Positions 22,262 through 22,839 of a stretch of DNA of 22,839 bases are shown piece after piece. The notes under the pieces were generated by a model that was not told the origin of the DNA, made no database searches, and saw only the letters and a list, made by a program, of their open reading frames with translations. Source of the stretch: an uncultured Clostridia bacterium (lineage in GTDB: Bacteria; Bacillota; Clostridia; Oscillospirales; Ruminococcaceae); contig CAMTHN010000004.1 in assembly GCA_947072265.1 (NCBI GenBank), forward strand, positions 1 through 22,839. Direction: 5' to 3'. Every line of letters begins with the position of its first letter. The first letter of the stretch is position 1. The translations under genes and the position numbers were made by a program.

Positions 22262-22839
22262 ATGAATAATAAGACTTTAAAAAAATGTTCGACTTTTTTG
22301 TTAATTTTTTCTGTTGTAATATCTAGTTTTTCTGTAACTGTTATTAATTCTAAATCTGTATTAGCACATCCAATAGGTGAACTTGAAGATCAGTATAATG
22401 GTGTTGAAGAAGCACAAAAACTTATTGAGTCAAAGATACTAAAATCAGAAGAAGAAAAGCAATTAGAATTAAAAAAGCAGCAAGATATAAACTTTCAAAT
22501 TTCTAGAATACAATCTGAGATTGTTCGCTTAGAAAAAGAAATAAATCGAACTGAAGAGAATATAAAAGATTTAGAAGAACAGATACTAGTTCTTGAAGAT
22601 GAAATATATAGCAAATATGAACTTTATAAACTTAGACTTAAAGCTCATCATATGTCAGGAGATAGTGGTTTTTTAGATATATTATTTAATTCTACAGGAT
22701 TAGGTGACTTATTTAGAAGGGTTGAATCTATTACAAAGATAAAAGATTATGATAAAAAGCTCATTAATGATTTAATGGAAGCGAAAGAAAAGATTGAATT
22801 ATCAAATGGGACTTATACCTTAACAGAAACATCATCTCC
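22262..22839 (+). CDS. PcsB/CwlO-like peptidoglycan hydrolase, N-terminal part (runs off the window)
   Basis: The frame stays open from ATG 22262 to the window end, 192 codons. Residues 1-35 form a signal peptide: KTLKK, a hydrophobic stretch, and a probable cut after SVLA. A long coiled coil follows (about 40-125, rich in Glu, Lys, Gln and Ile). Then comes LKAHHMSGDSGFLDILFNST and a second helical stretch, as in the regulatory coiled coil of PcsB/CwlO/EnvC proteins. FtsEX uses this domain to turn the enzyme on. The catalytic domain (M23 or NlpC/CHAP) is outside the window, so I cannot say which type it is. AAAGGA lies 13 nt before the ATG, somewhat far. Confidence 0.87.
   Translation, partial: MNNKTLKKCSTFLLIFSVVISSFSVTVINSKSVLAHPIGELEDQYNGVEEAQKLIESKILKSEEEKQLELKKQQDINFQISRIQSEIVRLEKEINRTEENIKDLEEQILVLEDEIYSKYELYKLRLKAHHMSGDSGFLDILFNSTGLGDLFRRVESITKIKDYDKKLINDLMEAKEKIELSNGTYTLTETSS

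Overview
The window is strongly AT-rich DNA using the standard genetic code (TGA ends hrcA; TTG and ATG both serve as starts). Gene content, purine-rich Shine-Dalgarno sites and CIRCE/HrcA heat-shock control point to a low-GC Gram-positive anaerobe of the class Clostridia. The ThyA variant and the order CdaR/PucR-type regulator - ftsE - ftsX - PcsB-like hydrolase are what I would expect in Lachnospirales, but that placement is an inference. No rRNA, tRNA, CRISPR array, insertion sequence or prophage was recognised.

Layout. (1) 1-158: the 3' end of a plus-strand thioredoxin-fold gene with an in-frame TAA. (2) 197-3932, minus strand: a class Ib ribonucleotide reductase operon, nrdI-nrdE-nrdF, followed by a free-standing ATP-cone protein. 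(3) 4040-5820, plus: a GNAT acetyltransferase, then thymidylate synthase and dihydrofolate reductase, so dNTP and dTMP synthesis lie back to back. (4) 5897-6244: an unrecognised 115-residue protein. (5) 6455-8433, minus: groES-groEL behind a CIRCE operator. (6) 8580-9755, minus: tmcAL (ac4C34 tRNA-Met synthesis from acetate and ATP), divergent from ackA at 9867-11072. (7) 11090-16024, plus: hrcA-grpE-dnaK-dnaJ behind a perfect CIRCE. (8) 16095-18980, plus: guaA, a small membrane protein, and a 2-hydroxyacid dehydrogenase broken by a 32-bp tandem duplication. (9) 19018-19263, minus: an AbrB-type regulator with a CxxC...CxxC tail. (10) 19553-22839, plus: a PucR/CdaR-type regulator, ftsE, ftsX and the start of a PcsB/CwlO-like hydrolase.

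Most of the window is ordinary core metabolism, chaperones and cell division. The points that stand out are: two convergent gene pairs whose stop codons are exact mirror images inside long terminator palindromes, so each pair shares its last residues; the 32-bp duplication that knocks out an otherwise intact dehydrogenase and could revert in one step; the in-frame stop in the thioredoxin-like tail; and the separate ATP-cone protein in the nrd operon. I found no convincing wholly new multi-gene system.
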